The notes beneath the pieces were generated by a model. It searched no databases, was not told where the DNA came from, and saw nothing but the letters and a program-made list of their open reading frames with translations. DNA of 63,907 nt from Streptococcus devriesei DSM 19639 (GTDB lineage: Bacteria; Bacillota; Bacilli; Lactobacillales; Streptococcaceae): the NCBI RefSeq assembly GCF_000423725.1, contig NZ_AUIN01000001.1, positions 1-63,907 on the forward strand, in the 5' to 3' direction. Shown piece by piece: positions 45,432 to 54,886 of the stretch. The position numbers were made by a program, and so were the translations under genes. Each line of letters begins with the position of its first letter. Position 1 is the first letter of the stretch.

Positions 45432-46727
45432 ATGAATAGGAAACAAAGAAAGAAAATTATTGGGCTTGCTCTGCCGGCTATGGCAGAAAATCTTTTACAG
45501 ATGCTGATGGGAGTTGTGGACAATTATCTGGTTGCGCAGCTGGGCTTGGTGGCTGTTTCGGGTGTTTCTGTTGCTAATAATATCATAACTGTTTATCAAG
45601 CTGTTTTTATTGCTCTCGGAGCTGCGGTATCCAGCCTGATTGCCAAGAGTCTGGGTGAGAGAAATACTGCGAAAACAAGATTTTATCAAGCTGAGTCCAT
45701 TTTTATCACAATAGCTGTCAGCTTGATTTTGGGCGCTGTATCCTTGGTCTTTGGAGGGCAGATGCTGCGCTTCTTAGGGACAGCTCCTGATGTGACACAG
45801 GCAGGAAGTCTTTACTTAGCGCTGGTTGGCGGTCTGATAGTCAGCCTAGGCTTACAGACAACCTTGGGCGCTATTTTGAGGGCTCAAGGCAAGGCAAGTC
45901 TGCCGATGTATGCCAGCCTTTTGACCAATGTCCTAAATGCTCTTTTGTCAGCGGCAGCTGTCTTTTTATGCCACTGGGGTATTGCGGGTGTTGCCGGCGC
46001 GACAGTCTTCTCGCGTTTTCTTGGCGCGGCAGTTCTGGCGAGCCAGCTGCCAGTTAAGGAGATTCTGGCCGCGACGAAATTTAAACTGGATAAAGATCTG
46101 ACGGCTCTCGCTCTGCCTGCAGCAGGAGAGCGGCTGATGATGAGGGCAGGAGACGTTGTTATCATAGCTATCATCGTCAGACTCGGAACGACAGCAGTGG
46201 CAGGAAATGCCATTGGAGAGACCCTGACACAATTTAATTACATGCCCGGTATGGGTGTTGCAACAGCAACGGTTATCTTGGTAGCGCACTATCTGGGCGA
46301 AGGCAGGAAAAAGGACATTCGGCAGGTCATCAAGGAATCTTATATTCTTTCTACTATATTAATGCTGTCAATTGGAGCCCTTGTCTTTTTTCTGGGAAGG
46401 CATCTGACGTTTCTTTTTACAGATAATGAAGAGGCTCTTCGGGCTAGTTTGATAGTGCTGTTTTATTCTTTTGCCGGCAGTCCTGCGACGTCAGGAACTT
46501 TAATCTTTACAGCGGTCTGGCAGGGTTTGGGAAAAGCAAAGCTTCCGTTTTATGCTACAACAATTGGAATGTGGCTTATCCGTGTTGTCCTAGGCTATAT
46601 TTTGGCAATCAGTCTGGAAATGGGATTGTCCGGTGTCTGGCTTGCAACCTTGGCTGATAATGTTTTTCGCTGGCTCTTCTTATATTATATGTACAAAAGA
46701 GTGTATGAAAAAACGCCTAATCAATAA
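45432..46727 (+). CDS. MATE-family efflux protein
   Basis: 431 residues with about 12 helices in two homologous halves. N-terminal half: KIIGLALPAMAENLLQMLMGVVDNYLVAQLG; second half: LALPAAGERLMMRAGDVVIIAIIVRLG, the same pattern about 225 residues later. MATE proteins export cationic drugs or metabolites with Na+ or H+. I use ATG 45432; upstream GTG/TTG in frame (45408, 45411) exist and no good SD marks any of them. Substrate unknown. Position between thrC and rpsJ is as in S. pyogenes. Confidence 0.88.
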   Translation: MNRKQRKKIIGLALPAMAENLLQMLMGVVDNYLVAQLGLVAVSGVSVANNIITVYQAVFIALGAAVSSLIAKSLGERNTAKTRFYQAESIFITIAVSLILGAVSLVFGGQMLRFLGTAPDVTQAGSLYLALVGGLIVSLGLQTTLGAILRAQGKASLPMYASLLTNVLNALLSAAAVFLCHWGIAGVAGATVFSRFLGAAVLASQLPVKEILAATKFKLDKDLTALALPAAGERLMMRAGDVVIIAIIVRLGTTAVAGNAIGETLTQFNYMPGMGVATATVILVAHYLGEGRKKDIRQVIKESYILSTILMLSIGALVFFLGRHLTFLFTDNEEALRASLIVLFYSFAGSPATSGTLIFTAVWQGLGKAKLPFYATTIGMWLIRVVLGYILAISLEMGLSGVWLATLADNVFRWLFLYYMYKRVYEKTPNQ

Positions 46728-46801
46728 AGGGAGCAGTTCAACGGCTGTTTCCTTTTTAAAACCCTTTCATGGCAGAAAATAAAAAAAAGTCCTCAAACCC
46801 C

Positions 46802-46964
46802 TTGCAATGCTGGGGTTTATTTGTTATACTAATCGGGTGCTGTAAAAACAGCTTTTAGCTTTGATGCAAGAGGTTGCGACACGCTCGGCTGCATTGCCAC
46901 GCAGCGGCCTGTCGGTTTTCTTGTGGAGCTAGCCTATTATTTTAAATAGACGAGAGGAGAAAAG
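46802..46964 (+). promoter_or_regulatory. S10 operon promoter and structured leader
   Basis: Promoter TTGCAA (46802-46807), 17 bases, TATACT (46825-46830). The leader holds CAAGAGGTTGCGACACG and CTGTCGGTTTTCTTG, whose ends CAAGA..TTCTTG pair around GCAGC/GCGGC stems, i.e. a long structured 5' UTR of about 125 bases. Structured leaders that bind a ribosomal protein are common before S10 operons; which protein would act here is not known to me. Confidence 0.75.
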
Positions 46965-47273
46965 ATGGCAAACAAAAAAATCCGTATCCGTTTGAAAGCA
47001 TACGAACACCGTACACTTGATACAGCGGCAGAAAAAATCGTAGAAACAGCGACTCGTACAGGTGCAAGTGTAGCCGGTCCAGTACCGCTTCCTACCGAAC
47101 GCAGTCTTTACACAATTATTCGTGCGACTCACAAATATAAAGATTCCCGCGAACAATTTGAAATGCGTACTCACAAGCGTCTCATTGATATTGTGAACCC
47201 AACGCAAAAAACTGTTGATGCGCTTATGAAGCTTGATCTTCCAAGCGGTGTAAACGTAGAAATCAAACTTTAA
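46965..47273 (+). CDS. rpsJ: Ribosomal protein S10
   Basis: 102 residues ([32 protein letters not shown] trimmed: [16 protein letters not shown]), a 30S head protein that also partners NusB in antitermination. SD GAGAGGAG. First gene of the S10 operon. The 102 bases to rplC contain a duplicated segment, GAGCA(C/T)(A/G)AAAAACGCTC twice (47282-47297 and 47314-47329), each with TTAAAAACTTTTT. Confidence 0.97.
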   Translation: MANKKIRIRLKAYEHRTLDTAAEKIVETATRTGASVAGPVPLPTERSLYTIIRATHKYKDSREQFEMRTHKRLIDIVNPTQKTVDALMKLDLPSGVNVEIKL

Positions 47274-47375
47274 TTCGGTTTGAGCACAAAAAACGCTCGT
47301 TAAAAACTTTTTTGAGCATGAAAAACGCTCATTAAAAACTTTTTAAATCAAAATAAGTAAAGGAAATATTTTCTC

Positions 47376-48002
47376 ATGACAAAAGGAATCTTAGGGAAAA
47401 AAGTGGGAATGACTCAAATCTTCACTGAAGCTGGTGAATTTATCCCTGTTACTGTCATCGAAGCAGCTCCAAATGTTGTGCTTCAAGTGAAAACTGTTGA
47501 AACAGATGGTTATGAAGCAGTTCAAGTTGGTTTTGATGATAAGCGCGAAGTATTGAGTAACAAACCCGCCAAAGGTCACGTAGCAAAAGCTGACACGGCT
47601 CCTAAGCGCTTCATTCGTGAATTCAAAAACATTGAAGGCTTAGAAGTTGGTTCAGAATTAACTGTTGAACAGTTCGAAGCCGGTGATGTTGTTGATGTTA
47701 CTGGTACAACTAAAGGTAAAGGTTTCCAAGGTGCTATCAAACGCCACGGTCAATCACGCGGTCCTATGGCTCACGGTTCTCGTTACCACCGTCGTCCTGG
47801 TTCTATGGGACCAGTTGCGCCCAACCGTGTTTTCAAAAACAAACATTTGGCTGGACGCATGGGCGGCAACCGCGTAACTATTCAAAATCTTGAAGTAGTT
47901 CAAGTTGTTCCGGAAAAAAACGTTATCCTTATTAAGGGTAATGTGCCAGGTGCTAAGAAATCTCTTATCACCATCAAATCAGCAGTTAAAGCTGCTAAAT
48001 AA
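47376..48002 (+). CDS. rplC: Ribosomal protein L3
   Basis: 208 residues, 50S protein near the peptidyl transferase centre. Visible: [16 protein letters not shown] at the start and the signature [16 protein letters not shown] with [23 protein letters not shown]. Next gene 24 bases on. Confidence 0.98.
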   Translation: MTKGILGKKVGMTQIFTEAGEFIPVTVIEAAPNVVLQVKTVETDGYEAVQVGFDDKREVLSNKPAKGHVAKADTAPKRFIREFKNIEGLEVGSELTVEQFEAGDVVDVTGTTKGKGFQGAIKRHGQSRGPMAHGSRYHRRPGSMGPVAPNRVFKNKHLAGRMGGNRVTIQNLEVVQVVPEKNVILIKGNVPGAKKSLITIKSAVKAAK

Positions 48003-48026
48003 TAAGGAAAGGGGAAATCAGTTAAC

Positions 48027-48650
48027 ATGGCAAACGTAAAACTATTTGACCAAACTGGTAAAGAAGCTGGTCAAGTGACACTTAATGATGCTGTCTTTGG
48101 AATTGAACCAAATGAATCAGTAGTATTTGATGCTGTGATCAGCCAACGTGCTAACCTTCGCCAAGGTACTCATGCGGTTAAAAATCGTTCGGCAGTATCA
48201 GGCGGCGGCCGTAAACCATGGCGTCAAAAAGGAACTGGACGTGCACGTCAAGGTTCTATACGCTCACCACAATGGCGCGGCGGCGGTGTTGTCTTCGGAC
48301 CGACTCCACGTTCATATGGCTACAAACTTCCGCAAAAAGTTCGTCGCCTCGCGTTAAAATCCGTTTATTCAGCAAAAGTTGCTGATGAAAAATTTGTAGC
48401 TGTAGATGCTCTTTCTTTTGAAGCTCCGAAAACTAAAGAATTTGCACAGGCACTTGCTGCACTCAGCATTGATTCAAAAGTACTTGTTATTCTTGAAGAA
48501 GGAAATAAATTTGCTGAATTATCAGCTCGTAACCTTCCAAATGTAAAGGTTGCTACAGCAGCAACTGCAAGTGTCCTTGATATCGTAAACAGCGACAAAC
48601 TTCTTGTTACTAAAGAAGCAATCTCTAATATCGAGGAGGTTCTTGCATAA
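48027..48650 (+). CDS. rplD: Ribosomal protein L4
   Basis: 207 residues. The extended loop that lines the exit tunnel is seen as [30 protein letters not shown]. In E. coli L4 represses its own operon; whether this holds here is unknown. SD AAGGGG. The stop overlaps the rplW start (TAATG). Confidence 0.98.
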   Translation: MANVKLFDQTGKEAGQVTLNDAVFGIEPNESVVFDAVISQRANLRQGTHAVKNRSAVSGGGRKPWRQKGTGRARQGSIRSPQWRGGGVVFGPTPRSYGYKLPQKVRRLALKSVYSAKVADEKFVAVDALSFEAPKTKEFAQALAALSIDSKVLVILEEGNKFAELSARNLPNVKVATAATASVLDIVNSDKLLVTKEAISNIEEVLA

Positions 48651-48949
48651 TGAATTTGTACGACGTCATTAAAAAACCAGTTGTTACTGAAAAATCAATG
48701 GTTGCCCTTGAAGAAGGTAAATACACATTTGAAGTTGATACTCGCGCACACAAGCTCTTGATCAAACAAGCTGTTGAAGCAGCATTTGACGGAGTAAAAG
48801 TTGCCAGTGTCCGTACAGTAAATGTAAAACCAAAACAAAAACGTGTTGGCCGTTATACAGGCTTCACAAACAAAACTAAAAAAGCTATCATCACTCTTAC
48901 AGCTGATTCAGAAGCAATCGAGTTGTTTGCAGCTGCTGAAGCAGAGTAA
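48650..48949 (+). CDS. rplW: Ribosomal protein L23
   Basis: 99 residues; exit-site protein that docks trigger factor and SRP. Visible: [33 protein letters not shown] and the loop [29 protein letters not shown] inside the end of rplD, coupled start. Confidence 0.97.
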   Translation: MNLYDVIKKPVVTEKSMVALEEGKYTFEVDTRAHKLLIKQAVEAAFDGVKVASVRTVNVKPKQKRVGRYTGFTNKTKKAIITLTADSEAIELFAAAEAE

Positions 48950-48966
48950 TCTAAGGAGGAAATAAG

Positions 48967-49800
48967 GTGGGTATTAAAGTTTATAAACCAACGACAAATG
49001 GCCGTCGTAATATGACTTCTTTGGATTTTGCTGAAATCACTACAAGCACTCCTGAGAAATCATTGCTTGCTCCGCTGAAAAACAAGGCCGGCCGTAACAA
49101 TAACGGCCGTATCACTGTTCGCCATCAAGGCGGCGGTCACAAGCGCCACTACCGTTTGATTGATTTCAAACGTAATAAAGACGGTGTTGAAGCAGTTGTT
49201 AAAACAATTGAATACGATCCAAACCGCTCAGCCAACATTGCACTCGTGCACTATGTTGACGGTGTTAAGGCTTATATCATTGCACCGAAAGGTCTTGAAG
49301 TCGGTCAGCGTATCGTTTCAGGTCCGGAAGCAGATATTAAAGTCGGAAACACACTTCCGCTTGCTAACATTCCAGTCGGTACCGTTATCCATAACATTGA
49401 GCTGAAACCGGGTAAAGGTGCAGAACTTGTTCGTGCAGCCGGAGCTTCTGCTCAAGTGCTGGGTCAAGAAGGAAAATATGTGCTTGTTCGTCTTCAATCA
49501 GGCGAAGTTCGCATGGTTCTTGGAACTTGCCGTGCTACTGTCGGTACAGTTGGTAACGAACAGCACGGATTGGTTAACTATGGTAAAGCTGGACGCAGTC
49601 GCTGGAGAGGTATCCGTCCGACTGTCCGCGGTTCTGTAATGAACCCTAACGATCACCCGCACGGTGGTGGTGAAGGTAAAGCACCGGTTGGACGCAAAGC
49701 GCCATCTACTCCATGGGGTAAACCTGCGCTTGGTCTTAAAACTCGCAATAAAAAAGCTAAATCTGACAAGCTTATCGTTCGTCGCCGCAACGAAAAATAG
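48967..49800 (+). CDS. rplB: Ribosomal protein L2
   Basis: 277 residues, needed for subunit joining and peptidyl transfer. GTG start after CTAAGGAGG. Visible: [31 protein letters not shown] and the C-terminal block [26 protein letters not shown] with the conserved His. An unusual 222-base gap follows before rpsS. Confidence 0.98.
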   Translation: MGIKVYKPTTNGRRNMTSLDFAEITTSTPEKSLLAPLKNKAGRNNNGRITVRHQGGGHKRHYRLIDFKRNKDGVEAVVKTIEYDPNRSANIALVHYVDGVKAYIIAPKGLEVGQRIVSGPEADIKVGNTLPLANIPVGTVIHNIELKPGKGAELVRAAGASAQVLGQEGKYVLVRLQSGEVRMVLGTCRATVGTVGNEQHGLVNYGKAGRSRWRGIRPTVRGSVMNPNDHPHGGGEGKAPVGRKAPSTPWGKPALGLKTRNKKAKSDKLIVRRRNEK

Positions 49801-50022
49801 GCGGCCAAGCAGAAGTTTGTTAAAACTTTGTAGCGAGACCCCCGCACAGTTGACGAGGAAAACAGCAAGTTAAAACGCCGCTGTTTGACGTCAGCCACTG
49901 CGCCGGTCGGTTATGACACATTCCGCCAGCTCGGTAGGGTCTGTCAGGAAAAAGCTCAATTTGGACTTTTTTCCTCTTCCCAAGCCGCTGTGGTACATCT
50001 ATTTAAAGGAGAAAATTACATA
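49801..50022 (+). other. Structured 222-base spacer between rplB and rpsS
   Basis: In most streptococcal S10 operons this spacer is short. Here GCGGC (49801-49805) can pair with GCCGC (about 49984-49988), enclosing smaller stems including GGAAAAAG/CTTTTTTCC (49947-49974, terminator-like). The rpsS frame is open upstream to 49885, but that extension has no SD and no similarity to S19. SD AAAGGAG lies before ATG 50023. Confidence 0.6.
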
Positions 50023-50301
50023 ATGGGACGCAGTCTTAAAAAAGGACCTTTCGTCGATGAGCACTTGATGAAAAAAATCGAAGCTCAAGCTAATGACGAA
50101 AAGAAAAAAGTCATCAAAACTTGGTCACGTCGTTCAACGATTTTCCCAAGTTTCATCGGATACACAATCGCAGTTTATGACGGCCGTAAACATGTTCCTG
50201 TTTACATTCAAGAGGACATGGTAGGTCACAAGCTTGGTGAATTTGCACCAACACGTACTTACAAAGGTCACGCAGCTGACGATAAGAAAACACGTCGTTA
50301 A
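50023..50301 (+). CDS. rpsS: Ribosomal protein S19
   Basis: 92 residues from ATG 50023, the standard N terminus [22 protein letters not shown]-terminal block [25 protein letters not shown]. 30S head protein next to S13. SD AAAGGAGAAA. Confidence 0.97.
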   Translation: MGRSLKKGPFVDEHLMKKIEAQANDEKKKVIKTWSRRSTIFPSFIGYTIAVYDGRKHVPVYIQEDMVGHKLGEFAPTRTYKGHAADDKKTRR

Positions 50302-50316
50302 TAGGAGGAGGACACA

Positions 50317-50661
50317 ATGGCAGAAATTACTTCAGCTAAAGCAATGGCTCGTACAGTGCGTGTTTCACCTCGTAAAACACGTCTTGTTCTTGATCTTATC
50401 CGTGGTAAGAACGTTGCTGACGCAATCGCAATCTTGAAATTCACTCCAAACAAAGCAGCCCGCATTGTTGAAAAGACGCTTAATTCAGCAGTTGCCAATG
50501 CAGAAAACAACTTTGGTTTGGAAAAAGCTAACTTGGTAGTATCTGAAACATTTGCTAACGAAGGACCAACAATGAAACGTTTCCGTCCGCGTGCCAAAGG
50601 TTCAGCTTCACCAATCAACAAACGCACAACTCACGTTACAGTAGTTGTTGCAGAAAAATAA
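50317..50661 (+). CDS. rplV: Ribosomal protein L22
   Basis: 114 residues; its beta hairpin ([26 protein letters not shown]) lines the exit tunnel and is where macrolide-resistance changes occur; nothing unusual is seen in it. N terminus [31 protein letters not shown]. Confidence 0.98.
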   Translation: MAEITSAKAMARTVRVSPRKTRLVLDLIRGKNVADAIAILKFTPNKAARIVEKTLNSAVANAENNFGLEKANLVVSETFANEGPTMKRFRPRAKGSASPINKRTTHVTVVVAEK

Positions 50662-50673
50662 GGAGGTAAAATC

Positions 50674-51327
50674 GTGGGTCAAAAAGTACATCCAATTGGT
50701 ATGCGTGTCGGGATCATCCGTGACTGGGATGCGAAATGGTATGCTGAAAAAGAATACGCGGATTACCTTCATGAAGATCTTGCAATCCGTAAATTCATTC
50801 AAAAAGAATTGGCTGACGCTGCGGTTTCAACTATTGAAATCGAACGCGCAGTAAATAAAGTAAATGTTTCCCTTCATACTGCAAAACCAGGTATGGTTAT
50901 CGGTAAAGGCGGAGCAAATGTTGACGCTCTTCGTGCGCAACTTAACAAATTGACTGGAAAACAAGTTCACATCAACATCGTTGAAATCAAATCACCTGAT
51001 CTTGATGCTCACCTTGTTGGTGAAAACATTGCTCGTCAACTTGAGCAGCGTGTTGCTTTCCGCCGTGCACAAAAACAAGCTATCCAACGTACAATGCGTG
51101 CAGGTGCTAAAGGAATTAAAACTCAGGTATCAGGCCGCTTGAACGGTGCAGACATTGCCCGCAGCGAAGGATACTCAGAAGGAACTGTTCCGCTTCACAC
51201 ACTGCGTGCGGATATTGATTACGCTTGGGAAGAAGCTGACACAACTTATGGTAAGCTCGGTGTTAAAGTTTGGATTTACCGTGGTGAAATTCTTCCAGCT
51301 CGTAAAAACACTAAAGGAGGCAAATAA
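50674..51327 (+). CDS. rpsC: Ribosomal protein S3
   Basis: 217 residues with GTG start after AAGGAGG. N terminus [19 protein letters not shown]; the KH domain has [15 protein letters not shown] (GXXG loop). Part of the mRNA entry site and helicase. Stop is four bases before rplP. Confidence 0.98.
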   Translation: MGQKVHPIGMRVGIIRDWDAKWYAEKEYADYLHEDLAIRKFIQKELADAAVSTIEIERAVNKVNVSLHTAKPGMVIGKGGANVDALRAQLNKLTGKQVHINIVEIKSPDLDAHLVGENIARQLEQRVAFRRAQKQAIQRTMRAGAKGIKTQVSGRLNGADIARSEGYSEGTVPLHTLRADIDYAWEEADTTYGKLGVKVWIYRGEILPARKNTKGGK

Positions 51328-51330
51328 CAA

Positions 51331-51744
51331 ATGTTAGTACCTAAACGTGTTAAACACCGTCGTGAGTTCCGCGGGAAAATGCGCGGTGAAGCTAAAGGCG
51401 GAAAAGAAGTAGCATTCGGAGAATACGGCCTTCAGGCTACAACCAGCCACTGGATTACCAACCGTCAGATTGAAGCTGCCCGTATCGCAATGACGCGTTA
51501 CATGAAACGTGGCGGTAAAGTTTGGATCAAAATCTTCCCTCATAAATCATATACAGCCAAAGCTATTGGTGTGCGTATGGGTTCAGGGAAAGGTGCTCCA
51601 GAGGGTTGGGTAGCGCCGGTTAAACGCGGCAAAGTCATGTTTGAAATTGCCGGCGTGCCGGAAGAAGTTGCTCGTGAAGCGCTTCGTCTTGCCAGCCACA
51701 AGCTGCCGGTTAAAACTAAATTCGTGAAACGTGAAGCAGAATAA
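51331..51744 (+). CDS. rplP: Ribosomal protein L16
   Basis: 137 residues. Visible: [33 protein letters not shown], and the conserved arginine region [21 protein letters not shown]. Organises the A-site of the 50S subunit. SD AAAGGAGG within the end of rpsC. Confidence 0.98.
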   Translation: MLVPKRVKHRREFRGKMRGEAKGGKEVAFGEYGLQATTSHWITNRQIEAARIAMTRYMKRGGKVWIKIFPHKSYTAKAIGVRMGSGKGAPEGWVAPVKRGKVMFEIAGVPEEVAREALRLASHKLPVKTKFVKREAE

Positions 51745-51753
51745 GGAGAAAAC

Positions 51754-51960
51754 ATGAAACTTCAAGAAATTAAAGATTTTGTTAAAGAGCTTCGTGGTCT
51801 TTCTCAAGAAGAACTTGCTAAGAAAGAAAACGAACTTAAGAAAGAACTTTTCGACCTTCGTTTCCAAGCTGCAGCAGGTCAACTTGATCAAACTGCCCGT
51901 TTGAACGAAGTTAAAAAACAAATTGCACGTGTGAAAACTGTGCAGTCTGAAAACAAATAA
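51754..51960 (+). CDS. rpmC: Ribosomal protein L29
   Basis: 68 residues, two-helix hairpin protein at the exit site. Visible: [20 protein letters not shown] and the C-terminal [24 protein letters not shown]. Confidence 0.97.
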   Translation: MKLQEIKDFVKELRGLSQEELAKKENELKKELFDLRFQAAAGQLDQTARLNEVKKQIARVKTVQSENK

Positions 51961-51984
51961 TAGATTGGGAAAGGAGTCTTTTAA

Positions 51985-52245
51985 ATGGAACGTAAACAAC
52001 GTAGAACATTAGTTGGTCGTGTTGTGTCAGATAAAATGGACAAAACAATCACAGTTGTAGTTGAAACAAAACGTAACCACCCAGTCTATGGTAAACGTAT
52101 TAACTACTCTAAGAAATATAAAGCGCATGATGAAAACAATGTTGCTAAAACCGGCGATATCGTTCGCATCATGGAAACTCGCCCGCTTTCAGCAACAAAG
52201 CGTTTCCGTCTTGTTGAAGTGGTTGAAGAAGCTGTTATTATTTAA
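51985..52245 (+). CDS. rpsQ: Ribosomal protein S17
   Basis: 86-residue OB-fold protein that binds 16S rRNA early. Visible: [41 protein letters not shown] and [25 protein letters not shown]. Confidence 0.98.
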   Translation: MERKQRRTLVGRVVSDKMDKTITVVVETKRNHPVYGKRINYSKKYKAHDENNVAKTGDIVRIMETRPLSATKRFRLVEVVEEAVII

Positions 52246-52272
52246 TCAAGCCTGAAAGGAGAAAAAACTTAA

Positions 52273-52641
52273 ATGATTCAATCAGAAAGTCGTTTAAAAG
52301 TCGCTGACAACAGTGGTGCTCGCGAAATTTTGACCATCAAAGTCCTCGGTGGATCAGGTCGTAAATTCGCAAACATCGGTGATGTTATCGTTGCTTCAGT
52401 AAAACAAGCTACTCCTGGTGGTGCGGTTAAAAAAGGTGACGTTGTCAAAGCCGTTATCGTTCGTACTAAATCAGGTGCTCGTCGTGCTGATGGTTCATAC
52501 ATCAAGTTCGATGAGAATGCAGCTGTTCTTATCCGTGATGATAAAACACCTCGCGGAACTCGTATCTTTGGTCCGGTAGCTCGTGAATTGCGTGAAGGCA
52601 ACTTCATGAAGATCGTGTCATTGGCACCAGAAGTACTTTAA
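52273..52641 (+). CDS. rplN: Ribosomal protein L14
   Basis: 122 residues. Visible: [52 protein letters not shown], and [26 protein letters not shown]. The 80-base gap to rplX contains CCCTAGG-ACTT-CCTAGGG (52662-52679) and GCCC-TCA-GGGC. Confidence 0.98.
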   Translation: MIQSESRLKVADNSGAREILTIKVLGGSGRKFANIGDVIVASVKQATPGGAVKKGDVVKAVIVRTKSGARRADGSYIKFDENAAVLIRDDKTPRGTRIFGPVARELREGNFMKIVSLAPEVL

Positions 52642-52721
52642 TTAAAAAAACAAACTTAGTCCCCTAGGACTTCCTAGGGTGCCCTCAGGGCGTAAGAAAT
52701 ATACAGAGGAGAATAACTCAA

Positions 52722-53027
52722 ATGTTTGTAAAAAAAGGCGATAAAGTTCGCGTTATTGCTGGCAAGGACAAAGGCGTTGAAGCTGTAGTTCTCAAAGCTC
52801 TTCCAAAAGTAAATAAAGTTGTTGTCGAAGGTGTGGCTATCATCAAGAAACATCAAAAACCAAACAACGAAAACCCTCAAGGTGCTATCGTGGAAAAAGA
52901 AGCACCTATCCATGCATCAAACGTTCAAGTTCTTGACAAAAACGGTGTTGCTGGACGTGTCGGTTACAAGTTTGTTGACGGCAAAAAAGTTCGTTACAAC
53001 AAAAAATCAGGCGAAGTGCTTGATTAA
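52722..53027 (+). CDS. rplX: Ribosomal protein L24
   Basis: 101 residues, assembly initiator of the 50S subunit. KOW motif in [20 protein letters not shown] (about 4-23); [24 protein letters not shown] at the end. SD AGAGGAG. Confidence 0.97.
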   Translation: MFVKKGDKVRVIAGKDKGVEAVVLKALPKVNKVVVEGVAIIKKHQKPNNENPQGAIVEKEAPIHASNVQVLDKNGVAGRVGYKFVDGKKVRYNKKSGEVLD

Positions 53028-53050
53028 TCACGAAGGAAAGGAGAAGTATA

Positions 53051-53593
53051 ATGGCAAATCGCTTAAAAGAAAAATATCTTAATGAAGTAGTTCCTGCATT
53101 GACAGAAAAATTCAACTACTCATCTGTAATGGCTGTGCCTAAGGTTGAAAAAATCGTCCTTAACATGGGTGTTGGTGACGCTGTATCAAATGCTAAAAAC
53201 CTTGAAAAAGCTGCTGATGAATTGGCGCTTATCTCAGGTCAAAAACCACTTATCACTAAAGCTAAGAAATCAATCGCCGGCTTCCGTCTTCGTGAAGGGG
53301 TTGCTATCGGTGCGAAAGTTACTCTTCGTGGCGAACGTATGTATGAATTCTTGGATAAATTGGTTACAGTATCACTTCCGCGTGTGCGTGACTTCCACGG
53401 AGTTCCGACAAAATCATTTGACGGACGCGGTAACTACACACTTGGTATTAAAGAACAATTGATTTTCCCAGAAATCAACTTTGATAATGTTGACAGAGTA
53501 CGCGGTCTTGATATTGTTATTGTAACAACTGCTAATACCGATGAAGAATCACGTGAATTGCTTACAGGCCTTGGAATGCCTTTTGCAAAATAA
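53051..53593 (+). CDS. rplE: Ribosomal protein L5
   Basis: 180 residues; binds 5S rRNA and contacts S13 and P-site tRNA. Visible: [67 protein letters not shown]. Confidence 0.98.
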   Translation: MANRLKEKYLNEVVPALTEKFNYSSVMAVPKVEKIVLNMGVGDAVSNAKNLEKAADELALISGQKPLITKAKKSIAGFRLREGVAIGAKVTLRGERMYEFLDKLVTVSLPRVRDFHGVPTKSFDGRGNYTLGIKEQLIFPEINFDNVDRVRGLDIVIVTTANTDEESRELLTGLGMPFAK

Positions 53594-53608
53594 TAAGGAG
53601 GTTTAAAT

Positions 53609-53794
53609 TTGGCTAAAAAATCTATGATTGCTAAGAGCAAACGCCCAGCAAAATTCTCTACGCAAGCTTATACTCGTTGTGAAAAATGCGGCCGTCCGCA
53701 TTCAGTCTACCGCAAATTTAAACTTTGCCGTGTCTGCTTCCGTGAATTAGCTTACAAAGGTCAAATCCCAGGCGTTACTAAAGCGTCTTGGTAA
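53609..53794 (+). CDS. rpsN: Ribosomal protein S14 type Z (zinc form)
   Basis: 61 residues from a TTG start after AAGGAGG. Zinc-type S14 with CXXC...CXXC, seen as [21 protein letters not shown] (four cysteines, about 24-43). This C+ form needs zinc; many streptococci also have a zinc-free S14 elsewhere, used when zinc is scarce. The following 352 bases hold hairpin repeats. Confidence 0.97.
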   Translation: MAKKSMIAKSKRPAKFSTQAYTRCEKCGRPHSVYRKFKLCRVCFRELAYKGQIPGVTKASW

Positions 53795-53808
53795 TTAAAT
53801 GATACTAA

Positions 53809-53897
53809 GGGCGTGACGGACTAAGTGAAAATAGGAAATCTAACGACGAACGCTTGCGTTCTAGGTGTATTTCTCTTTTTCACACAGGCCGTAGCCC
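53809..53897 (+). repeat. Hairpin element family C, copy 3 (rpsN-rpsH spacer)
   Basis: Outer stem GGGC..CGG (53809-53819) / CCG..GCCC (53889-53897). Conserved strands GTGAAAATAGGAAATC and TATTTCTCTTTTTCACAC. Inner hairpin GAACGC-TT-GCGTTC (53848-53861). Prefix ATGATACTAAG and suffix GAGTTCAAATAA recur in the next unit. Confidence 0.78.
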
Positions 53898-53920
53898 GAG
53901 TTCAAATAACATGATACCAA

Positions 53921-54007
53921 GCCCGTAATGAACAAAGTAAAATTAGGAAATCGAGGATGTTTGCTTGCAAACAAGTCGATTTATCTATTTTGCACAGTTC
54001 ATAGGGC
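53921..54007 (+). repeat. Hairpin element family C, copy 4 (rpsN-rpsH spacer)
   Basis: Outer stem GCCC..ATGAAC / GTTCAT..GGGC (53921-53933/53997-54007). Conserved strands GTAAAATTAGGAAATC and GATTTATCTATTTTGCAC. Inner hairpin GTTTGC-TT-GCAAAC plus AAATCGA/TCGATTT. Prefix ATGATACCAAG, suffix GAGTTCAAATGA. A third, short unit follows at 54022-54050 (ATGATA, CTAAGG-CTTTAT-CCTTAG, TTCAAATCA) that has prefix and suffix but no element body. Nothing else is seen in the remaining spacer to rpsH. Confidence 0.78.
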
Positions 54008-54146
54008 GAGTTCAAATGAAATGATACTAAGGCTTTATCCTTAGTTCAAATCAGCTTTTCAGCCGAAAAGCATGTAACTAACCCGTGAGGGTTCATTAAC
54101 TAGCAAGTGAAAGCATCAAACTACTAGTAAGAGGAGAATAATTTAA

Positions 54147-54545
54147 ATGGTTATGACTGACCCAATTGCAGACTTTCTGACACGCATCCGCAATGCTAAC
54201 CAAGCAAATCACAGCGTTGTTGAAGCTCCTGCATCAAACATCAAAAAAGGAATTGCAGAAATTCTTAAGCGTGAAGGCTTTGTAAAAAATGTTGAAGTCA
54301 TCGAAGATGACAAACAAGGCATCATTCGTGTCTTTCTTAAATACGGACAAAATGGTGAAAAAGTTATTACCGGCTTAAAACGTATCTCTAAACCAGGTCT
54401 TCGTATTTATGCGAAAAGCCAGAATGTTCCTAAAGTTCTTAACGGACTTGGAATTGCTATCATTTCGACTTCAGAAGGTCTGCTGACAGACAGAGAAGCA
54501 CGTCAAAAGAACATTGGCGGCGAAGTGATTGCTTACGTTTGGTAA
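54147..54545 (+). CDS. rpsH: Ribosomal protein S8
   Basis: 132 residues; central 16S rRNA binder. Visible: [20 protein letters not shown] and the C-terminal [31 protein letters not shown]. Start ATG 54147 (the next codon but one is also ATG, 54153); SD AAGAGGAG. Flanked on both sides by long spacers with hairpin elements, unusual inside a ribosomal operon. Confidence 0.97.
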   Translation: MVMTDPIADFLTRIRNANQANHSVVEAPASNIKKGIAEILKREGFVKNVEVIEDDKQGIIRVFLKYGQNGEKVITGLKRISKPGLRIYAKSQNVPKVLNGLGIAIISTSEGLLTDREARQKNIGGEVIAYVW

Positions 54546-54558
54546 TTTAAGATACTAA

Positions 54559-54649
54559 GGACGTTAAAAAATCCGTATGAAAATAGGAGATTGACGCAGA
54601 AGTCTGAGGACTTCAAGGAAATCTATCTTTTTCACTAGGATTTTAGTCC
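54559..54649 (+). repeat. Hairpin element family C, copy 5 (rpsH-rplF spacer)
   Basis: Outer stem GGAC..AAAAATCC (54559-54574) / GGATTTTAGTCC (54638-54649). Conserved strands TATGAAAATAGGAGATTGACGC and AATCTATCTTTTTCACTA, shortened here: GAAAATAGGAGATTG and ATCTATCTTTTTCAC. Inner hairpin GAAGTC-TGAG-GACTTC. Closest relative is copy 1 between the tRNA genes, which shares the outer stem sequence. Confidence 0.78.
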
Positions 54650-54700
54650 GTGTTCAATTCAGCAAGCTTGTTGAATTGTTCGTATCAAATTTAAAGATAG

Positions 54701-54828
54701 AAACAAGATATTGTAATCGAGCACGCCTGCAACTCTTTGAAAAAAGATAAACTCTCCCTAGATGCGAGCATCTTTCAGTTGAGCTTCCTATTTTTCTTTG
54801 AGTTGCTTAACGGCTAAGTATCTTGTTT
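54701..54828 (-). repeat. Hairpin element family C, copy 6, reversed (rpsH-rplF spacer)
   Basis: Outer stem AAACAAGATA (54701-54710) / TATCTTGTTT (54819-54828), second stem GCAACTC/GAGTTGC (54729-54735/54800-54806), inner hairpin GATGC-GA-GCATC (54761-54772). Read on the - strand it has GAAAAATAGGAAGC and GTTTATCTTTTTTC, the two conserved strands of the family. Between copies 5 and 6 lies a simple hairpin AATTCA/TGAATT (54656-54677). Confidence 0.7.
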
Positions 54829-54886
54829 ACCCCGTGAAAACTAGTCGCTTAGAGCGGCTTGATAATCTAACAGGAGAAAAGAAAAC

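Noticed and set aside
49885..50022. N-terminal extension of rpsS (138-codon frame)
   Set aside because: No SD and no S19 similarity upstream of ATG 50023; the extension lies in structured RNA.
53800..54050. CRISPR array
   Set aside because: The units differ in length, the repeats are prefixes and suffixes of hairpins, and there are no equal-sized unique spacers or cas genes.
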